DNA from: Luteimonas sp. RC10
GTDB lineage: Bacteria; Pseudomonadota; Gammaproteobacteria; Xanthomonadales; Xanthomonadaceae
Length of the DNA: 64,000 bases
Direction: 5' to 3'
NCBI RefSeq assembly: GCF_014192745.1
Contig: NZ_JACHYJ010000009.1
Span: 1-64,000, forward strand
Positions 6,988 through 15,967 of the stretch are shown here, one piece after another (within the stretch, counting starts at the first letter, position 1; every line of letters starts with the position of its first letter). The notes beneath the pieces are model-generated. The model saw only the letters and a program-made list of their open reading frames with translations, ran no database searches and had not been told where the DNA came from. Made by a program: the position numbers and the translations under genes.

Positions 6988-9222
6988 GTGTCCACCTCTG
7001 CCTCCCTCCCCACCGTATTGCGCGTCGCGCTGCCGGTGCCGCTGCCGCGCTTGTTTGACTATCGGCCGCCGGTCGGCGGCGATCCCGCCACGCCCGCGCA
7101 CGTCGGCCGACGCGTGCGGGTGCCGTTCGGGCCGCGCGAGCTCGTCGGCGTGGTGGCCGAGGTGGGGCCACCGGCCGGCGATGCCCCGCAACTGCGCGAG
7201 GCGCTCGCGCTGCTCGATGACGCGCCGCTGCTCGCGGGCGAGCTCGACACATCACTGCGCTGGCTCTCGCGCTACACCCACGCTCCACTGGGCGAGGTGC
7301 TGACCACCGCGCTGCCGGCATCACTGCGGCGCGGCGACCCGCTGCCTGAGACCCACGCCTGGGCCTGGCAATTGACCGAAGCCGGCCAGACGGCGGCCCC
7401 AGGCCTGAAGCCAGGCGCCCGCCCGCATCGATTGGCCGAACTGCTGCAGGCCACGCCGCGCGACGAGGACGCGCTGGACCTGCTGCTACCCGACTGGCGC
7501 AGTGCGGCCCGCACCCTGGCGGCGCGGGGCCTGGTCGAACGCATCGCCATCGCCGCGTCCCGCCTTGCACCGGCCCCACAGGCCGGGCCCGACCCGAACC
7601 CGGAGCAACGCGCCGCCATCGACGCGGTGACTGCCACCGAAGGGTTCGCCGCGTTGCTGCTCGATGGGGTGACCGGCAGCGGCAAGACCGAGGTCTACCT
7701 GCAGGCCATCGCGCACTGCCTGGCCCGTGGACGCCAGGCCTTGGTGCTGGTGCCGGAGATCGGCCTGACCCCGCAGACGCTGGCCCGCTTCCGCGCCCGT
7801 CTGGGCGTGCCGGTGCATGCGCTGCATTCGGGCCTGGGCGACGGCGAGCGCGCCCGGGTCTGGGCCGCGGCCTGGCGCGGCGAGGCGCGCGTGATCGTCG
7901 GCACCCGTTCGGCGGTGTTCGTACCCCTGCCCGACGCCGGCCTGATCGTCATCGACGAAGAGCACGACGGCAGCTACAAGCAGCAGGACGGCATCCGTTA
8001 CCACGCCCGCGACTTCGCCCTGGTGCGCGGCAAGGCGCTCGGCGTGCCGGTGCTGCTGGGCAGCGCCACGCCGTCGCTCGAGTCGCTGCAAAACGCCGTG
8101 GCCGGGCGCTACCGCCACCTGCGCCTGGCGCAACGCGCCGGCGGTGCGCGACCGCCGACGGTCCGTGTGCTGGATGTCCGCAAGCGCCCGCTCGAGGCCG
8201 GCCTGTCGCCCGAACTGCTCGTCGCGATCCGCGGCGCACTCGATGCCGGTGGCCAGGTCCTGGTGTTCAAGAACCGCCGCGGCTACGCCCCGGTGCTGCT
8301 GTGCCACGACTGCGGCTGGAGCGCGCACTGCCCACGATGCAGCACGCCCGAGCACGGCCATCCGATGACCGTGCATGCCAGCGGCCGCCGCCTACAGTGC
8401 CACCACTGCGGTCACCGCCAGAGCGCGCCGCCGGCCTGTCCCGACTGCGCCAGTCTGGGCCTGCAGCCGCAGGGCATCGGCACCGAACGGCTGGAGGAAC
8501 TGCTGGCCGCGCGTTTTGCGGACGTGCCGGTGCTGCGCATCGACCGCGGCAGCACACGGCGGCGCGATGCGCTCGAACGCCTGTTTGCAGAACTGGGCGC
8601 GCGTCCGGGCATCCTGATCGGCACGCAGATGCTCGCCAAGGGGCACGACCTGCCGAACCTGACCCTGGTCTGCGTGGTCGGGGTCGACGAAGGCCTGTTC
8701 TCGGCCGATTTCCGTGCCGGCGAAAAACTGGCGCAACTGCTGATCCAGGTCGCCGGCCGCGCCGGCCGCGCCGACAAGGCCGGGCAGGTGCTGCTGCAGA
8801 CCCACCACCCGGACCACGCACTGCTGCAGACACTGGTGCACGGCGGCTATCACGCCTTCGCCGCCCAAGAGCTCGACCAGCGCCAGGCGGCTGGCTTCCC
8901 GCCGTTCGTGCCCTTGGCGCTGCTGCGGGCCGAATCGCCGCACGCGCAGCCGCCGATGGCCTTCCTGCACGCGGCCCGCGCGTTGCTTGCCGCCCACATC
9001 GGCCGCGACGCGAACGGCGCACCGACGCTGTCGCTCGACGGCCCGGTCGCCGCCCCCATGCCCAGACGCGCGGGCACCTATCGCGCGCAACTGCTGCTGG
9101 CTGCCGACCACCGGGCGCGCCTGCACGGCGTGCTCGAGGCGACGTTGCCGGCGATCCACGCGCTCCCCGAGGCGCGGCGGACGCGTTGGTCGCTGGATAT
9201 CGACCCGGTGGATCTGTACTGA
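6988..9222 (+). CDS. priA: Primosomal replication restart helicase PriA
   Basis: The product is a 744-residue 3'-5' DNA helicase that recognises stalled forks and reloads the replicative helicase. The N-terminal DNA-binding domain (TVLRVALPVPLPRLFDYRPP) is followed by a Walker A motif VTGSGKTEVY near residue 228 and a DEEH box near residue 324. A zinc-binding block of paired cysteines lies at about residues 438-490 (CHDCGW, CPRC, CHHCG, CPDC), and the C-terminal helicase motifs include IGTQMLAKGHD. The length is normal. The start is GTG at 6988, only seven bases after a TAGACT that resembles a -10 element, so the mRNA may be leaderless. It converges with the NYN gene. Confidence 0.96.
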   Translation: MSTSASLPTVLRVALPVPLPRLFDYRPPVGGDPATPAHVGRRVRVPFGPRELVGVVAEVGPPAGDAPQLREALALLDDAPLLAGELDTSLRWLSRYTHAPLGEVLTTALPASLRRGDPLPETHAWAWQLTEAGQTAAPGLKPGARPHRLAELLQATPRDEDALDLLLPDWRSAARTLAARGLVERIAIAASRLAPAPQAGPDPNPEQRAAIDAVTATEGFAALLLDGVTGSGKTEVYLQAIAHCLARGRQALVLVPEIGLTPQTLARFRARLGVPVHALHSGLGDGERARVWAAAWRGEARVIVGTRSAVFVPLPDAGLIVIDEEHDGSYKQQDGIRYHARDFALVRGKALGVPVLLGSATPSLESLQNAVAGRYRHLRLAQRAGGARPPTVRVLDVRKRPLEAGLSPELLVAIRGALDAGGQVLVFKNRRGYAPVLLCHDCGWSAHCPRCSTPEHGHPMTVHASGRRLQCHHCGHRQSAPPACPDCASLGLQPQGIGTERLEELLAARFADVPVLRIDRGSTRRRDALERLFAELGARPGILIGTQMLAKGHDLPNLTLVCVVGVDEGLFSADFRAGEKLAQLLIQVAGRAGRADKAGQVLLQTHHPDHALLQTLVHGGYHAFAAQELDQRQAAGFPPFVPLALLRAESPHAQPPMAFLHAARALLAAHIGRDANGAPTLSLDGPVAAPMPRRAGTYRAQLLLAADHRARLHGVLEATLPAIHALPEARRTRWSLDIDPVDLY

Positions 9223-9226
9223 GCTC

Positions 9227-9254
9227 GGCATCGGCTGCGCGGCGCGCCGATGCC
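9227..9254. terminator. Stem-loop between convergent priA and NYN gene
   Basis: A 9-bp perfect inverted repeat, GGCATCGGC (9227-9235) and GCCGATGCC (9246-9254), has a 10-base GC-rich loop. It sits between two convergent stop codons and so could serve both directions. No T-run follows on either strand, so it is only a candidate terminator. Confidence 0.4.
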
Positions 9255-9259
9255 CTCGC

Positions 9260-10033
9260 TCAGTTCTTTGAGGCGCCTCGAGGGCTGCGGTTTTTCGGCG
9301 TCGGCTTCGGCGCCTCGCGAATCTCCACGGCTTGGCCATCGCGCCGGACCTCGAACAGGCCGACGGCGTCGATCAACGCGCTGAGGTTGCGGTAGCCATA
9401 GTTGCGCGCATCGAACGAACCCTGGTTGCGCACATGGCTGCCGACCGCGCCCAGATGCGACCACCCGGCATCGTCAGCGGCGGCCGCGACCGCATTGCGC
9501 AGCAACTGCACGAGTTCGCGATCGGCCTGCAGTTCGGCCGACGTCCTCGGCTTGCCGGTGCCGGCATGGTCGGGTTCGTCGAGGGCGCGCAGCTGTTCCA
9601 GGTACAGGAACGTCGAACAGGCTTTGACGAACGGCGCCGGCGTCTTTTCCTGGCCGAAGCCGTAGACCCCGTAGCCGTCGTTGCGCAGACGCATCACCAG
9701 CGGCGTGAAGTCAGCATCGCTGGACACGATCGCAAAGCCATCGAGATTGCGCGCGTACATCAGATCCATCGCATCGATGACCATCGCCATGTCCGAGGCG
9801 TTCTTGCCGGTGCTGTAGGCGAACTGCTGGATCGGACGGATCGCGTACTCGTGCAGCACCTTCTCCCATCCCGACAGATGCTGGCTCTTCCAGTTGCCGT
9901 AGGCGCGGCGGACGTTGGCCACACCGTGCCGCGCGATCTCGGCCAGGATCACATCGATCTTGGAGGCGGGGGCGTTGTCGGCATCGATCAGCAGCGCGAT
10001 GCGTTTCTCGTCGTCGATCCGGGGGCCGTGCAT
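9260..10033 (-). CDS. NYN domain protein with C-terminal OST-HTH/LOTUS domain
   Basis: The product is 257 residues. Residues 10-150 form a NYN (PIN-like) nuclease domain, with the acidic residues of the active site in LLIDADNAP, in DMAMVIDAMDL and in VSSDADFTPLV. Residues 165-240 form a LOTUS/OST-HTH-type domain (motifs ELVQLLRNAV, GSFDARNYGYRNLSALIDA), thought to bind RNA or G-rich nucleic acid. The tail is basic (PKPTPKNRSPRG). Proteins of this LabA/DUF88 type are widespread, and their substrates are mostly unknown; RNA cleavage or binding is an inference. The gene stands alone between priA and rimI. Confidence 0.85.
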   Translation of the reverse strand: MHGPRIDDEKRIALLIDADNAPASKIDVILAEIARHGVANVRRAYGNWKSQHLSGWEKVLHEYAIRPIQQFAYSTGKNASDMAMVIDAMDLMYARNLDGFAIVSSDADFTPLVMRLRNDGYGVYGFGQEKTPAPFVKACSTFLYLEQLRALDEPDHAGTGKPRTSAELQADRELVQLLRNAVAAAADDAGWSHLGAVGSHVRNQGSFDARNYGYRNLSALIDAVGLFEVRRDGQAVEIREAPKPTPKNRSPRGASKN

Positions 10034-10093
10034 GGCCTGGTTCCTGTGGGTGCGCGGGCGACCAGTCTGCCCGATCCGGCCGACGCCGCGTCG

Positions 10094-10582
10094 TCAGGGG
10101 TCGAGCAGCTCGCGTGCCATCACGATCGCGTCTTCGCGCCCATGATGCGCCGGGTAATAGCGTGGGCGGCGGCCGATTTCGTTGAAGCCCTCATCGTGAT
10201 AGAGCGCGATCGCATGCGGATTGGACGGGCGCACTTCCAGGAACACCCGCTGGGCGCCGTGCCGGCGCGCGGTGTCCACCAGCGCACGGAACAGCCGCCG
10301 CCCCAGCCCGCGGCCCTGGGCATGGAGATCGACGCAGACATTGAGCACGTGCGCCTCGCCGGCTGCGATGCTGAGCACGCCGTAGCCCAGGATGTCACCG
10401 TCGGCGTCCAGCACCCAGGCCGGATAGCCCGCGCGCAGGCAATCTTCGAAAATGCCGCGGGTCCACGGAAACGGGTAGGCGCGCAGTTCGACCGCCATTA
10501 CCGCATCCAGGTCGTCGCCCCGCATCGGCCGCAGCGTCGCTGCGACGGCGCGCGGCCTGGGCATGTCGATCGGCGCGTCCAT
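10094..10582 (-). CDS. rimI: Ribosomal protein bS18 N-alanine acetyltransferase RimI
   Basis: The product is a 162-residue GNAT acetyltransferase that acetylates the N-terminal alanine of ribosomal protein S18. The acetyl-CoA-binding motif A is visible as VDLHAQGRGLGRRLFRAL. The following RVFLEVRPSNPHAIALYHDEGF is diagnostic for RimI; the ExRxSN..A..LY..GF pattern is complete. The start ATG at 10582 lies two bases after the stop of the small upstream gene; a second ATG at 10564 is possible. It is the last gene of the coupled pssA / small gene / rimI operon. In E. coli, rimI follows holD in the same way. Confidence 0.92.
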   Translation of the reverse strand: MDAPIDMPRPRAVAATLRPMRGDDLDAVMAVELRAYPFPWTRGIFEDCLRAGYPAWVLDADGDILGYGVLSIAAGEAHVLNVCVDLHAQGRGLGRRLFRALVDTARRHGAQRVFLEVRPSNPHAIALYHDEGFNEIGRRPRYYPAHHGREDAIVMARELLDP

Positions 10583-10584
10583 CG

Positions 10585-10839
10585 TCAGCCCGCGCGTGCG
10601 CGCAACCGCCGCAGGGTCGGCCACAGCGCGCGCTTGGCTTGCGCATCGCGCAGCGCCCGCAGTTCGCCAAGACTGCGGTAGATCGCGAACGCGTCCTCGG
10701 CGTCGCGGCTGCGGCCAGCCGCACGCAGCAAGGCGTCGAGCAGCGCATCGTCGGGCAGCGTTTGCCCGGGCAGTTGCGTGCGATAGCGCACATGCCCGAG
10801 CGCATCGAGCGCGGCGCACTGCAGCGCATCCCAGGTCAT
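10585..10839 (-). CDS. 84-residue protein, possible short DNA polymerase III psi subunit (HolD)
   Basis: The product is a small acidic-to-basic helical protein. Its ATG overlaps the stop codon of pssA (ATGA), and its TGA is two bases before rimI, so it is surely translated within this operon. I do not recognise a domain with certainty. Two pieces resemble E. coli HolD: an N-terminal LDALGHVRYRTQLPG against the pattern LxxLGIxxWxLRxPG, and a C-terminal LRALRDAQAKRALWPTL against LRANPTARAALW. HolD also precedes rimI in E. coli. E. coli HolD is 137 residues, so the central part would be much reduced. The HolD link is an inference. Confidence 0.6.
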   Translation of the reverse strand: MTWDALQCAALDALGHVRYRTQLPGQTLPDDALLDALLRAAGRSRDAEDAFAIYRSLGELRALRDAQAKRALWPTLRRLRARAG

Positions 10840-11606
10840 GGCGTCGCTCCTGCGCCGCCTCGCCGCCGCAGGCACCACAGCACCGGACCCGACAACGCGT
10901 ACAGCAGCGACGCGGCGAGCAAGGTCTTGGGCGGATCCACCCACAGCGCGATCAGGATGCCGACCGCGACCACCAGCGCCACGAACGGCACCCGGTCCGA
11001 GCGCGGACCACGGCCGCTGCCCTTGAAGCTGGTGTAGCGGATGCGACTGACCATCAGCAGCGCCGCCACGACGGTTACCCCGAGGGCGACGAAGCGCAGG
11101 TCGTCGCCGCTGAACTCCAGCTCGTGGCAAGTCCAGACGAAACTGGCCATCAAACCGGCCGCGGCCGGGCTCGCCAGTCCGACGAAGTAGCGCTTGTCGA
11201 CCGTCGCGACCTGGCTGTTGAAGCGCGCCAGGCGCAGCGCCGCGCAGGCGGCATAGAGGAACGCGCCCAACCAGCCGATCTTGCCCAGCGTTGGCCCGTC
11301 GAGCCGCAGCGACAACAGCGCCCAGTGGTACATCACCATCGCCGGCGCCATGCCGAAACTGATCAGATCGGCCAGCGAGTCGTACTGGACGCCGAACTCG
11401 CTCTGGGTATTGGTGAGCCGCGCGACGCGCCCGTCGATGCCGTCGAGGATCGCGGCCACGAAGATCGCCAGACACGCGGCCGTGAACCGGCCCTGGGACG
11501 CGGCGATGATCGCGAAGAAGCCGGCGAACAGGCCGCCGGTGGTGAACAGGTTCGGCAGCAGGTAGATGCCGCGGCCGCGGCGCGGTGTGGGATCGATCTC
11601 GCTCAT
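10836..11606 (-). CDS. pssA: CDP-diacylglycerol-serine O-phosphatidyltransferase
   Basis: The product is a 256-residue integral membrane enzyme that makes phosphatidylserine from CDP-diacylglycerol and serine, the precursor of phosphatidylethanolamine. The CDP-alcohol phosphotransferase signature DG..AR........G...D...D is complete in [10 protein letters not shown]...[11 protein letters not shown] (about residues 54-79). Eight or so membrane spans follow, and the length fits the multi-span PssA type rather than the E. coli soluble type. The start ATG at 11606 gives M-S-E-I-D; the longer frame to 11717 would overlap the divergent DUF4124 gene. The stop overlaps the next gene's start by four bases. 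Confidence 0.94.
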   Translation of the reverse strand: MSEIDPTPRRGRGIYLLPNLFTTGGLFAGFFAIIAASQGRFTAACLAIFVAAILDGIDGRVARLTNTQSEFGVQYDSLADLISFGMAPAMVMYHWALLSLRLDGPTLGKIGWLGAFLYAACAALRLARFNSQVATVDKRYFVGLASPAAAGLMASFVWTCHELEFSGDDLRFVALGVTVVAALLMVSRIRYTSFKGSGRGPRSDRVPFVALVVAVGILIALWVDPPKTLLAASLLYALSGPVLWCLRRRGGAGATP

Positions 11607-11715
11607 CGCACGAGTGTAGCGCCTGGACGGCCGCGGCCGTCGGCGCAACGGTTGCGCGCCAGGCTCCCGGGTGCTGGAATCGCGCCCGTCCCCCGCCCGG
11701 CTCCTGGAGCCCACC

Positions 11716-12120
11716 ATGCGCCGTGCCCTTGTCCTGCTCTGCCTTGTGCTGCCGGCCTGCGCTGCCGCAGCCGGGGACGTTTACACCTGGAAGGACGCGG
11801 CGGGCGTCACCCACTATTCCCAGACCCCGCCCCCGTCGGGCGTGCGCTACCAGTTGCGGACCGTCCGCCAGGATGCCGAGGCCGGGACGCGCGACCGGTC
11901 CGGCGAGGCCCCCGTGGTGCCAGCCCCGACCGCCACACCCGGCGATGCCGGCAGCCTCCAGACGCAGTGTGCCCTGGCGAAGGACAGCGTCGCCGCGCTT
12001 GAAACCGATGCGCCGGTCCGCCAGGCCGGCGACGACGGCCAGTTGCGCGAGCTCTCGCCTGCCCAGCGCGTCGATCAGTTGGAACTGGCCCGCGCCGCGG
12101 TGCGCGCATACTGCCGCTGA
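11716..12120 (+). CDS. DUF4124 domain periplasmic protein
   Basis: The product is 134 residues, with a clear signal peptide ([19 protein letters not shown]). The short DUF4124 domain begins [19 protein letters not shown], the recognised 'YKW.D..G..HYSD.PP' pattern. A Pro- and Ala-rich spacer and a helical tail with two cysteines follow. DUF4124 proteins are common in Xanthomonadaceae and Pseudomonas, and their role is unknown. The start ATG at 11716 has a CTGGAG about nine bases upstream. It is divergent from pssA and 64 bases upstream of proS. Confidence 0.85.
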   Translation: MRRALVLLCLVLPACAAAAGDVYTWKDAAGVTHYSQTPPPSGVRYQLRTVRQDAEAGTRDRSGEAPVVPAPTATPGDAGSLQTQCALAKDSVAALETDAPVRQAGDDGQLRELSPAQRVDQLELARAAVRAYCR

Positions 12121-12184
12121 TCGCCGCGGGGCCGCGGGCCTGCGTGGCACAATGTCGGGTCCGATCCTGACCCAGATGCCGCCA

Positions 12185-13879
12185 ATGCGCCTGTCGCAGT
12201 TCCACCTCCGTACCGAAAAGGAAACGCCCGCCGACGCCGAGCTCGTCAGCCACAAGCTGATGCTCAAGGCCGGCATGCTGCGCAAGCTGGGCGCGGGAAT
12301 CTATCTCTGGTCGCCGCTGGGCCTGCGCGTGCTGCGCAAAGTCGAAGCAATCGTGCGCGAGGAGATGGACGCCGCCGGCGCGATCGAGCTGCTGATGCCG
12401 ACGATCCAGCCACGCGAGTTGTGGGAGGAAAGCGACCGCTGGCAGAAATTCGGCCCGCAATTGCTGAAGGTGAAGGACCGCAAGGAGCAGGAATTCTGCT
12501 ATGCGCCGACCGCCGAGGAAGTAATCACCGATTTCGCCCGCGGCGAGCTGGCCAGCTACAAGCAACTGCCGCTGAACTTCTACCAGATCCAGACGAAATT
12601 CCGCGACGAGATTCGCCCGCGTTTCGGCGTGATGCGCTCGCGCGAATTCGTCATGAAAGACGCCTATTCGTTCGACATCGACGAGGCGGGCATGGCCGCC
12701 TCCTACCAGAAGATGCACGCGGCCTATACCCGGATATTCACCCGGCTGGGCCTGGACTTTCGCGCGGTGCAGGCCGACTCGGGTGCGATCGGCGGCGACG
12801 CCTCGCAGGAATTCCACGTGCTGGCCGAATCGGGCGAAGACGCGCTGGTGTTTTCCACATCTTCCGATTATGCCGCCAACGTCGAGGCCGCCCGCGCTGC
12901 CTCGCCGGGCGCGCGACCGGCGCCCAGCGAGGCCTTGCGCCGCGTGGAGACGCCTACCCAGAAGACCTGCGAGGACGTCGCCGCGCTGCTCGGCATCGCG
13001 CTGGCCCGCACCGCCAAATCGATCGCACTGATGGCTGGCGAGCAGTTCGTGCTCGCGCTCGTGCGCGGCGACCACGCCGTCAACGAGATCAAGCTCGCCA
13101 AGGTCGAGGGCCTGGCCGACTACCGGCTGGCGAGCGAGGCGGAAATCGCCGATTACCTGGGCAGCGAGCCGGGCTTCCTGGGCCCGGTCGCGCCGCGTCG
13201 ACCGATCCGGGTCGTGGCCGACCTGGAAGTGGCAGCGATGGCCGACATCGTGGTCGGTGCCAACGAGGCCGGCTGGCATCTGGCGGGCGTCAACTGGGGT
13301 CGCGACCTGCCCGAGCCGGACGTCGTCGCCGATATTCGCGACGTGGTCGCCGGCGACCGCGCCGAGGATGGTGGCGAGCTGCGGATGGCGCGCGGCATCG
13401 AGGTGGGTCACGTCTTCCAGCTGGGCCGAAAGTACGCCGAAGCGATGAATTTCAAGGTGCTCGATGCCGCCGGCAAGGCCGTGGTGCCGTGCATGGGCTG
13501 CTACGGCATTGGCGTGTCGCGCGTGGTGGCTGCGGCGATCGAACAGAATCACGACGACAACGGCATCATCTGGCCGGCCGCGATGGCGCCCTGGCAGGTC
13601 GCGGTCTGCGTGATCAATCCCAAGAACGAAACCCATGTTGCCGAGGCGGCCGAGGCGCTGTACCGGGAGTTGCTGGCAGCCGGCATCGAGACCGTGCTCG
13701 ACGACCGCGGCCTGCGGCCCGGCGCGATGTTCGCCGATATCGAATTGATCGGCGTGCCCCACCGCGTTGTGGTCTCGAGCCGTGGCCTGGCGTCGGGCAC
13801 CTACGAATATCGTAAACGTACGGCAGCGGATGCAGAGAATCTCGATCGCGAATCGCTGTTCTCCAGGCTTCGCGACTGA
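12185..13879 (+). CDS. proS: Prolyl-tRNA synthetase
   Basis: The product is a 564-residue class II aminoacyl-tRNA synthetase that charges tRNA-Pro. The start M-R-L-S-Q-F is the conserved family start; an in-frame ATG at 12152 would add 11 residues. Class II motif 2 appears as [22 protein letters not shown] and motif 3 near GCYGIGVSR. Between them lies the YbaK-like editing domain (about residues 225-380) that removes mischarged alanine, with AKSIAL and [15 protein letters not shown]. The anticodon-binding domain is at the C-terminus. The length matches the bacterial (E. coli-type) enzyme. It appears to be transcribed alone and is followed by a candidate terminator. Confidence 0.97.
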   Translation: MRLSQFHLRTEKETPADAELVSHKLMLKAGMLRKLGAGIYLWSPLGLRVLRKVEAIVREEMDAAGAIELLMPTIQPRELWEESDRWQKFGPQLLKVKDRKEQEFCYAPTAEEVITDFARGELASYKQLPLNFYQIQTKFRDEIRPRFGVMRSREFVMKDAYSFDIDEAGMAASYQKMHAAYTRIFTRLGLDFRAVQADSGAIGGDASQEFHVLAESGEDALVFSTSSDYAANVEAARAASPGARPAPSEALRRVETPTQKTCEDVAALLGIALARTAKSIALMAGEQFVLALVRGDHAVNEIKLAKVEGLADYRLASEAEIADYLGSEPGFLGPVAPRRPIRVVADLEVAAMADIVVGANEAGWHLAGVNWGRDLPEPDVVADIRDVVAGDRAEDGGELRMARGIEVGHVFQLGRKYAEAMNFKVLDAAGKAVVPCMGCYGIGVSRVVAAAIEQNHDDNGIIWPAAMAPWQVAVCVINPKNETHVAEAAEALYRELLAAGIETVLDDRGLRPGAMFADIELIGVPHRVVVSSRGLASGTYEYRKRTAADAENLDRESLFSRLRD

Positions 13880-13926
13880 AGTTTCCTCGCGCCTTCACGG
13901 GGCCGGTTAATCCCTCGATCCACCCG

Positions 13927-13970
13927 CACCGCGCCCGGCGACCATGTCGGGCGCAGCGGTGATTTGTTTC
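13927..13970 (+). terminator. Candidate terminator after proS
   Basis: An interrupted stem pairs CACCGC with GCGGTG (13927-13932 and 13956-13961) and continues as GCCC with GGGC (13933-13936 and 13949-13952), with a three-base bulge. It is followed by the T-rich stretch ATTTGTTTC. It lies about 48 bases after the proS stop. The T-rich tail overlaps the predicted -35 element of the H-NS-like gene. Confidence 0.5.
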
Positions 13971-13992
13971 CTGGGATAATCCCGATTATGAT
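13964..13992 (+). promoter_or_regulatory. Predicted sigma-70 promoter of the H-NS-like gene
   Basis: TTGTTT at 13964-13969 (-35) and TATGAT at 13987-13992 (-10, five of six consensus bases) are separated by exactly 17 bases. Transcription would begin near 13999, leaving a leader of about 47 bases before the ATG at 14046. Predicted by eye only. Confidence 0.5.
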
Positions 13993-14045
13993 GCCCGCCA
14001 TGCCAAAGGACTGGTCACCCCCATTAACCAGCCGGAGCCGTACAC

Positions 14046-14408
14046 ATGGCGTTTGATCTCAATGCATTTTCCCCGCAGCAACTCGATGCGCTGATTGCCC
14101 AGGCCAAGGAGCGCAAGACCACGCTCAAGAAGCGCAAGCCGCTGGCCACCGTCCGCAAGAAGCTCACCGACCTGGCCGCCGCAGAGGGCTACAGCGTCGC
14201 CGAGCTGTTCGGGGCCGGCGGTGCCGGAGCGCCTGCAAGGGCTGGCCGTACCGGGCCTGCCAAGGGCCGCAAGCTCGGCAAGGTGCCGCCGAAGTATCGC
14301 AACCCCGCCAACAAGGCCGAAACCTGGACCGGTCGTGGCAAGCAGCCCTTGTGGCTGGCCGCCCAGATCAAGAAGGGCAAGAAGCTCGAAGAGTTCCTGA
14401 TCAAGTAA
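14046..14408 (+). CDS. H-NS family nucleoid protein
   Basis: The product is 120 residues with a short helical oligomerisation N-terminus and the H-NS C-terminal DNA-binding signature TWTGRGKQPLWL near residue 97, preceded by a basic, Gly/Ala-rich linker (AGRTGPAKGRKLGKVPPKYRNP). H-NS proteins coat AT-rich and horizontally gained DNA and silence it. The basic linker resembles that of Xanthomonas XrvA-type proteins rather than enterobacterial H-NS. A CCGGAG lies about nine bases before the ATG. The gene is single, with its own predicted promoter and a strong terminator. The low-GC LPS locus in this window would be a natural target, which is an inference. Confidence 0.9.
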   Translation: MAFDLNAFSPQQLDALIAQAKERKTTLKKRKPLATVRKKLTDLAAAEGYSVAELFGAGGAGAPARAGRTGPAKGRKLGKVPPKYRNPANKAETWTGRGKQPLWLAAQIKKGKKLEEFLIK

Positions 14409-14426
14409 TCGGGCGCTCGCAGGAAG

Positions 14427-14450
14427 AAAAGGCGCCTTCGGCGCCTTTTT
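14427..14450 (+). terminator. Strong intrinsic terminator after the H-NS-like gene
   Basis: A 10-bp perfect stem, AAAAGGCGCC (14427-14436) with GGCGCCTTTT (14440-14449), closes a TTC loop and ends in TTTTT. It is a classic rho-independent terminator 18 bases after the stop codon. On the other strand the stem is followed by TTTTCTTCC, so it may also stop transcription of the ThrE-type gene. Confidence 0.85.
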
Positions 14451-14600
14451 CTTGTGTTTCACCTGGCGCAGGCCCTGCCACTGCGCCCATTCACCTTACG
14501 CGCATCCACATACCAAGGCCCTCGACACGCCAAGGCGCGACGGCCGACGGTCCTGCCGCGACTATCACAGGACGCGTGCACCGGCGCCCTTCGCCTGAGC

Positions 14601-15857
14601 TCACAGGTTCTTGCGCGCAGGCAGCAGCACGTTGCCGAAGATCAGGCCGGCGATCAGCGCCATCACGATATTCATCACCAGCAGCGCAGCCTCCTGGCCA
14701 GCGGCCACGTTCTGCTGCTGTATCAGGTTCATCAGGCCGCGCAGGCTATTGCTGCCGGGCACCAGCATGATGATGCCGGGCACCCGGATCACCGCCCCCG
14801 GGCGGTCGGCCCAGCGTGCATAGCCGTTGCCGGCCGCCGTGATCACCAGTGCGGCGACGAACAGACCGATCTCCGGCCCCAGCGCCGCCCCGACCCAGCG
14901 CGAGATCAGGTAACCCGAGGCCGCTGCGGCCATAACCACCAACACGTCGCGCTTGCCTGCGCGGAACAGAATGGCGAATGCACATGCGGCCACCACCAGC
15001 GCGCCCCATTCCACCCAGTCGGGCTGCGGCCGCAGCGCGCGCACATTCGGCGAGACACCGAGCAACTGCGCCAGCGCCAACGCGATGACCGTGCCGATGG
15101 TCAGCTTGAGCACCGTGGTAATGGCGCCCGCGAACCGCGCGGTGCCCGAGACCAGATGCTGACTGGTGAGCTCATTGATCGCATTGGTCAGCGCCATGCC
15201 CGGCAGCATCACGATCAGCGAGGCAATGATGACCGTGTTGAGATTGAGCGGGGTCAGGAACGCCGACACGACAATGGCGACGAAGCCGGCGAGCATGCCC
15301 GCCAACGCCTCCCCGGCCTCCTTGAGCCGGGTTCCGTTGCGGGTCACCAGATCGAGCAGGCCGATCAGCAGACCGATCGTGCCGGCGGTGGCGATGTCGG
15401 GCCACGGCAACCGCCACAGCCCGGCCACGCCGGTGGCCACCAGCGCGAAGCCGAGCACGTGCAGTGCTTTGCCAGCCCGGCCCGGCTGACGCTGGTCGAG
15501 CGCACGCAGCGCGGCATGCCCCTCGGCCAGGTCCATGCCGCCGGCCATCACCTGCTCGGCAATCCGGTCGGTCTCGCACAGCTTGTACAGATCCACCTCG
15601 CCGGGCGGCATCCGGATCACCCGGGTGGTATCGCTATCGCCGGGCGGACGCAGCGGATCGCTGAACGTCAGGATCATGCCGGTGGGATTGACCCAGGGCT
15701 CGCATTCGATGCCCAGCCGCTGGGTCACCGCGATCACCGCCCCTTCCAGGCGCTGGGCGGTCGTGCCGTAGGCGTGCAAATGCTCGGCAAGCTCGACCAC
15801 GAAGGCGATGCGGGCGGCGTAGCTGGCGGAGGTCAGCGAGGCGATCGTCGTGGACAT
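14601..15857 (-). CDS. ThrE-type threonine/serine exporter family protein
   Basis: The product is a 418-residue membrane protein. An N-terminal cytoplasmic part (about residues 1-130, with YGTTAQRLEGAV and NPTGMILTF) is followed by about ten membrane spans in two blocks. The second block contains the conserved IRVPGIIMLVPGSNSLRGL motif of the ThrE/YjjP-YjjB superfamily. In E. coli the two halves are separate proteins; here they are fused, as in Corynebacterium ThrE. Export of threonine, serine or related small acids is the known family role; the substrate here is not shown. The start ATG at 15857 is used; the longer frame only adds ten residues. Confidence 0.85.
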   Translation of the reverse strand: MSTTIASLTSASYAARIAFVVELAEHLHAYGTTAQRLEGAVIAVTQRLGIECEPWVNPTGMILTFSDPLRPPGDSDTTRVIRMPPGEVDLYKLCETDRIAEQVMAGGMDLAEGHAALRALDQRQPGRAGKALHVLGFALVATGVAGLWRLPWPDIATAGTIGLLIGLLDLVTRNGTRLKEAGEALAGMLAGFVAIVVSAFLTPLNLNTVIIASLIVMLPGMALTNAINELTSQHLVSGTARFAGAITTVLKLTIGTVIALALAQLLGVSPNVRALRPQPDWVEWGALVVAACAFAILFRAGKRDVLVVMAAAASGYLISRWVGAALGPEIGLFVAALVITAAGNGYARWADRPGAVIRVPGIIMLVPGSNSLRGLMNLIQQQNVAAGQEAALLVMNIVMALIAGLIFGNVLLPARKNL

Positions 15858-15967
15858 CGACACAGCATGGCATGGGCGCGCTGGCACGGCGATGCGTGAT
15901 GCTCGGCGTCACATGGTTTTTCGGTATTCTCGTCACTGTTTGCCCCTGCCCGGCCGCACGCTCTTCA

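Noticed and set aside
7486..8376. Minus-strand frames inside priA and similar long shadow frames over proS, trpD and the glycosyltransferases
   Set aside because: All are antisense to well-identified genes and give low-complexity products typical of high-GC shadow frames.
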